Assembly: GCA_018894105.1 (NCBI GenBank)
Contig: CM032119.1
Span: 17,563,246-17,627,245 of the forward strand
DNA length: 64,000 nt
Source: Jacaranda mimosifolia
Taxonomy: Eukaryota; Streptophyta; Magnoliopsida; Lamiales; Bignoniaceae
Reading direction: 5' to 3'
The translations under genes were made by a program, and so were the position numbers. The notes under the pieces are model-generated. The model saw nothing but the letters and a program-made list of their open reading frames with translations, was not told the DNA's origin and ran no database searches. Below, piece by piece: positions 60,301-64,000 of the stretch (position 1 is the stretch's first letter; the number at the start of each line of letters is the position of its first letter).

Positions 60301-62699
60301 ATTTCTTAGGTCTCTGATAGACTTGAGCCAAAATGTAATAATTGGAGTTGGACTTTAATTCCTAATTAAAGTCTAACCAGCTCCAATCAATTAATGTGCA
60401 AATTTGACTTAAATCCCTAAAACTACTTCTACTTTTGTGTTCAGTCCCCATATCATATTTTTTTCAGGTATGCATCTTCTACTTTAAAATTAAACTTTAG
60501 ATTCACTCTTCACTTATATTAAAAATACTAAAACGCCCATCACTTCAATTTGAAACTATAAAGGCCCAATATTATTTCTTTTTCATATTTTGACTCTCTC
60601 TTTCATTTTTTCCACTCTTCATTCCAATTTTTCTCTTCTCATTTTCCTCCATTTTTGAAACTATCGTATATGTTATCTCTATCTTCTCTTGCTTACTACT
60701 CTTTTTCATTTCTACAACTTGCGTCCATGATTGTTGTGTTGCTCAAAAAAACAAGACTTTCATTTTTTTCCCATATTTTCAGAGATTACGTAGGGTATTT
60801 CACTTTCACCAATAAGATAATTTATTTTACCGATTTTTTTATGGTTGTGAAGTTGAAAAAAGTTTCCTTCAAGTTTTTTGTTTTGCCTCTCATTTTGGTT
60901 AATATATATATATATATATATATTTTTTGGTTTTGTTTATTAGGAACCTAATTTTGGTTATAATTATATACTTAATTTCGCCCATTGTTAGATTTTAGAA
61001 GAAACTCCAATGTAATTTATTTCATATTTAAACTGCAACAATTTGCCCAACATTTGTTGTTTTAATATTTCTTATGACTAAATATATATTTTATTTCAAT
61101 TATTATGTATCTAATTTTAGTAACTATATATTTGAATTACAATATAATCAATATTAGAAATTATGTAAGCTAAATTCAAGCTTGCTATTCGAATTATGAT
61201 CTGTATGAAAGGGGTACAGCATTTTAATTACTTTTCTATTATTGATCAAACAAACTTAGGATTAGCTATGTTTAGTACTATGTCTAAATAATTCTGGTAC
61301 CAAGATTCAAAATTTCATTATTTATTGTAGTACTGAAACCTTGATTTAGTATGGTGTGCAAGTAATTGTTGTATCAAAATACAAACTTTTAGTACTTTTA
61401 ATTATGTTTGCAGTAGTTGAACCTTAATTATATATATATTGAAATATTTCACATTTTCTTATTTGTATTTATTTTTCTATTTGTAGAAAATGGTCAGGAG
61501 AGAATCTTACTATAATATTTCCATATGGCTATGGAGAGTTAAAATAAAAAATTAGGTTTCCAAACCATCAAGAGATAAAGAGAACTCCATTTGTTCATAT
61601 TCCATATGCTAAAATTGAGCCGTAGTTTCAATAGGATTGAAGTAATTTTAAGGAGTTTTTAGGTAAGTACTATTATATTTATTTTTGGTGAAGGCATTGT
61701 AGTTTCTTTTAAGGAAATGGAGTTCTTTGTTGTCTTGGGGTTGCATCATGTGGGGGAAAGCAAGGGATTTAGAATTAAAGATGGAGTCTAATACAACCAA
61801 ACATCTATTCTTGGAAAAATTTAAAAATATTAGCCATGTAGAGATATTTAACAAGTTAAAATACTTGGTAGAGAGACAAAGCGATCAGGATATAGAGTAT
61901 GCATATAATCTTTGTTTTTAATTGCTTTCTTTTTCCAATGAGCAACTATTCAACTCCTCAGTATTTTATTCTTTACACTAAAGATTTATCTGTTGTTAGG
62001 TTGTATGCATGGAGAGAAACTCCATAAATTTGCTAATTTAATAAATGATTCATTATTTAGGAGACATAACCAGGCAAAATCAGATGAAAAAGTACTTCAA
62101 TGTTACGTTTATTAGTATAAGTACTCCACCAATGTCAAAATAATATTAACATAAGTGATTATGAATAGTGGATTGCACACAAAGATACTACATGACTTAT
62201 TTCTTGCACTTGATTGTTTTTTTCCCCCCTTATTTATTGTGAATTATATATGTTGAAGGAGAAGGGTGCTATGATTTTCTACGATAATGTTCAAGTTGTA
62301 TGTGATATTAAGCCCCTCAATAAGTTTCAAGAGAGAACAAATTATAAAGGGGTAACAACATACTTGATAGATTCTAGGCCATGAGTATAGATTGCCATAT
62401 TGTGATGCAATGTTATGATGTATAAATGAGTTATTTTTCTTTTCATGGAGGATCGGTGATATTAATAGTTCCCGAATGAATGTTACTTGATATAGATGTG
62501 GATGTAGATGGTTAATATGTTTCGTTATGATGGTTGTGGATAGTTCTAATTTGTGCAAAGTAATTTTGTTTATGGTAGACCAATGTTGATGATTTATATA
62601 TTGTGATATGGATATGGATATGGATATGAATATTACTAAAGTATATACTATAAGTTCTTGAAAAATTAGTGTTTCTCAAGGCTTATATAGTTTCCAGAC
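60301..62699. other. AT-rich intergenic sequence
   Basis: A pyrimidine-rich stretch (60590-60660), (TA)n at 60901-60922 and four GATATG hexamers at about 62605-62628 are present. Open stretches at 60655-60951, 61727-61921 and 62244-62558 (minus) have no recognisable content. Confidence 0.55.
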
Positions 62700-64000
62700 A
62701 TGTCTATCCAGTACTACTAATTACTAATGCACTACTGAAAATTACTTACATGTATGAAAATTGAGAGAACATAAGTAGTTGAATGTGAGTAGTTGTCTCC
62801 TTACTATTTGAACATGTGGATATCCAACCATTACTAGAAGAAACATGATTGGATTGTTTTGAATGATCTTATATATTGTTTCAACAATAAATAAAAGCAA
62901 ATTAGACCATATAATAAGTGAGTATAATCTATTGTAGTACTAATTTCTTAAAATGAAGTATTACTTTTCATTGAACAAGTACTAATCATCAAAATTGGGT
63001 TATTAGTTTTCAGTAATATGGTATTGTTCTTAATACATTTCATATTGTTTTAAATTTAACTAATTTAGTCCTTTTTGACTATCATATCATGAGCTCTCAG
63101 TTCTATGATGGATATAATTATGAGACATTATTTGTGTTACAATATTGATGTCAAAATGATACATTTACCACCTAGAGTGATGCTTTACACTGGTATGAAG
63201 GAGAACATAAAAGGTTGAATATAAGTAGTTATCTCCCAACTATTTGAGCAAGTGCGCATCACAACTATTACTAGAAGAAAGCATGATTTGATTATTTTGA
63301 ATTGTCTTGAATGTTATTTCATCAATAAATTGAAGTAAATTAGGCCATATAACAAGTGAGTATATAGACTTTGTTGCAATACTCATTTCTTAAAATGAAG
63401 TATTACTTTTTATTAAGCAAGTAAATACTAATCTCTATAATTATGGTATTAATTTTCTAAAATACAGTATTGTTCTTAATGCATTTCAAATTAGGTTAAA
63501 TTTAGCTATTATATCCTCGTCTGACTATCGTAGTAAGGATTCTCAATCATATGATAAATATAATATTCATGAGGCTTTGTTTGTGCAACAATATTGATAT
63601 TGAGATGATACATTTACTATCTCCAGTGATGCTTTATGCTTATTTAAAGGGAGACATAAGTGGTTGGTGTGAATAGTTTAACATCCCAACCAATTAAATC
63701 CGTAAATATCCCCACCATTACATGAAGATGATTTCATTGTTTGGAATGGTCTTATAAGTTGCTTTTACTAATAAATTGAGGTAAATTACGTTATACAACA
63801 AGTGAACATAAAACCACTCAAATGTGGCATTAGATAGTACAAGGTATTAGATTTCTGTAATAAAGTATTAAATTTGAAATATAAGATACTGGCTTTCTAA
63901 AATATGGCATTGCTCTTAACATATGTGAAATTATGTTAACTTTAATTATTTAAGTCATTCGTTTCACTATCAAAGCATGATTTCATAGTCTTTGGATAAA
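62700..64000. repeat. Tandem repeat, unit about 437-450 bp, running off the window
   Basis: Matching points: GAGA(A)CATAAG/AAGG followed by GTAGTT(G/A)TCTCC-like sequence at 62764, 63201 and 63651. Other shared landmarks are AGTGATGCTTTA (63175, 63626), GAAGTATTACTTTT (62955, 63398) and GGTATTGTTCTTAAT / GCATTGCTCTTAAC (63020, 63465, 63907). The three units are diverged and the last is cut by the window end. No ORF persists across units. Confidence 0.8.

Noticed and set aside
62700..64000. CRISPR array
   Set aside because: Units are about 445 bp, diverged, and the setting is a plant nuclear genome; this is a tandem repeat.

Overview
This window is AT-rich plant nuclear DNA. The evidence is a ten-exon gene with GT-AG introns for a type I inositol polyphosphate 5-phosphatase, plus plant-type transposons (LINE, LTR elements, CACTA, hAT, Helitron, Mutator-like and Tourist-like MITEs) and a decayed endogenous caulimovirid. 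It is most likely a eudicot; I cannot name the species. Only one host gene looks intact.

Layout. 1-16129 is a stack of nested insertions. A LINE (reverse transcriptase, RNase H, 3' UTR and poly(A) tail) is split by an LTR element (135-11175) and by a solo-LTR-like element (13204-15353). One LTR of the first element is itself split by a long terminal-inverted-repeat structure (1036-9983). That structure encloses an (AAT)n tract, a second large foldback, a degenerate Florendovirus-like endogenous pararetrovirus (about 2414-9134) and a MITE that sits inside the right inverted repeat. Next to the LINE tail lies a minus-strand promoter with a 5' exon and splice donor (16599-16773), perhaps the head of a host gene.

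16774-19263 is intergenic. 19264-24895 (minus) is the 5-phosphatase gene. 24896-27699 is AT-rich with microsatellites. 27700-34050 is a decayed gag-bearing LTR element into which a CACTA element and a hAT-like element have jumped, both with clean target duplications. 35800-39311 holds head-to-tail Helitron-like copies plus an opposed 3' end. 39690-43805 holds a CACTA end and two hAT-like elements. 46690-48310 is a Ty3/gypsy LTR-gag fragment, 49652-50134 a Tourist-like MITE, 50420-52467 two pieces of the same LTR family as 13204-15353, 52468-57367 a minus-strand gypsy element and 57368-60300 another minus-strand gag remnant. About 62700-64000 is a roughly 440-450 bp tandem repeat that runs off the window.

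No gene cluster or pathway is present. The interest lies in the order of the insertions, in the pararetrovirus lodged between inverted repeats, and in the tandem Helitrons. The viral region is broken by in-frame stops and frameshifts, lacks most of its movement protein, and is described only as a pseudogene. Exon boundaries and element edges were read by eye; percentages and ages were not computed.
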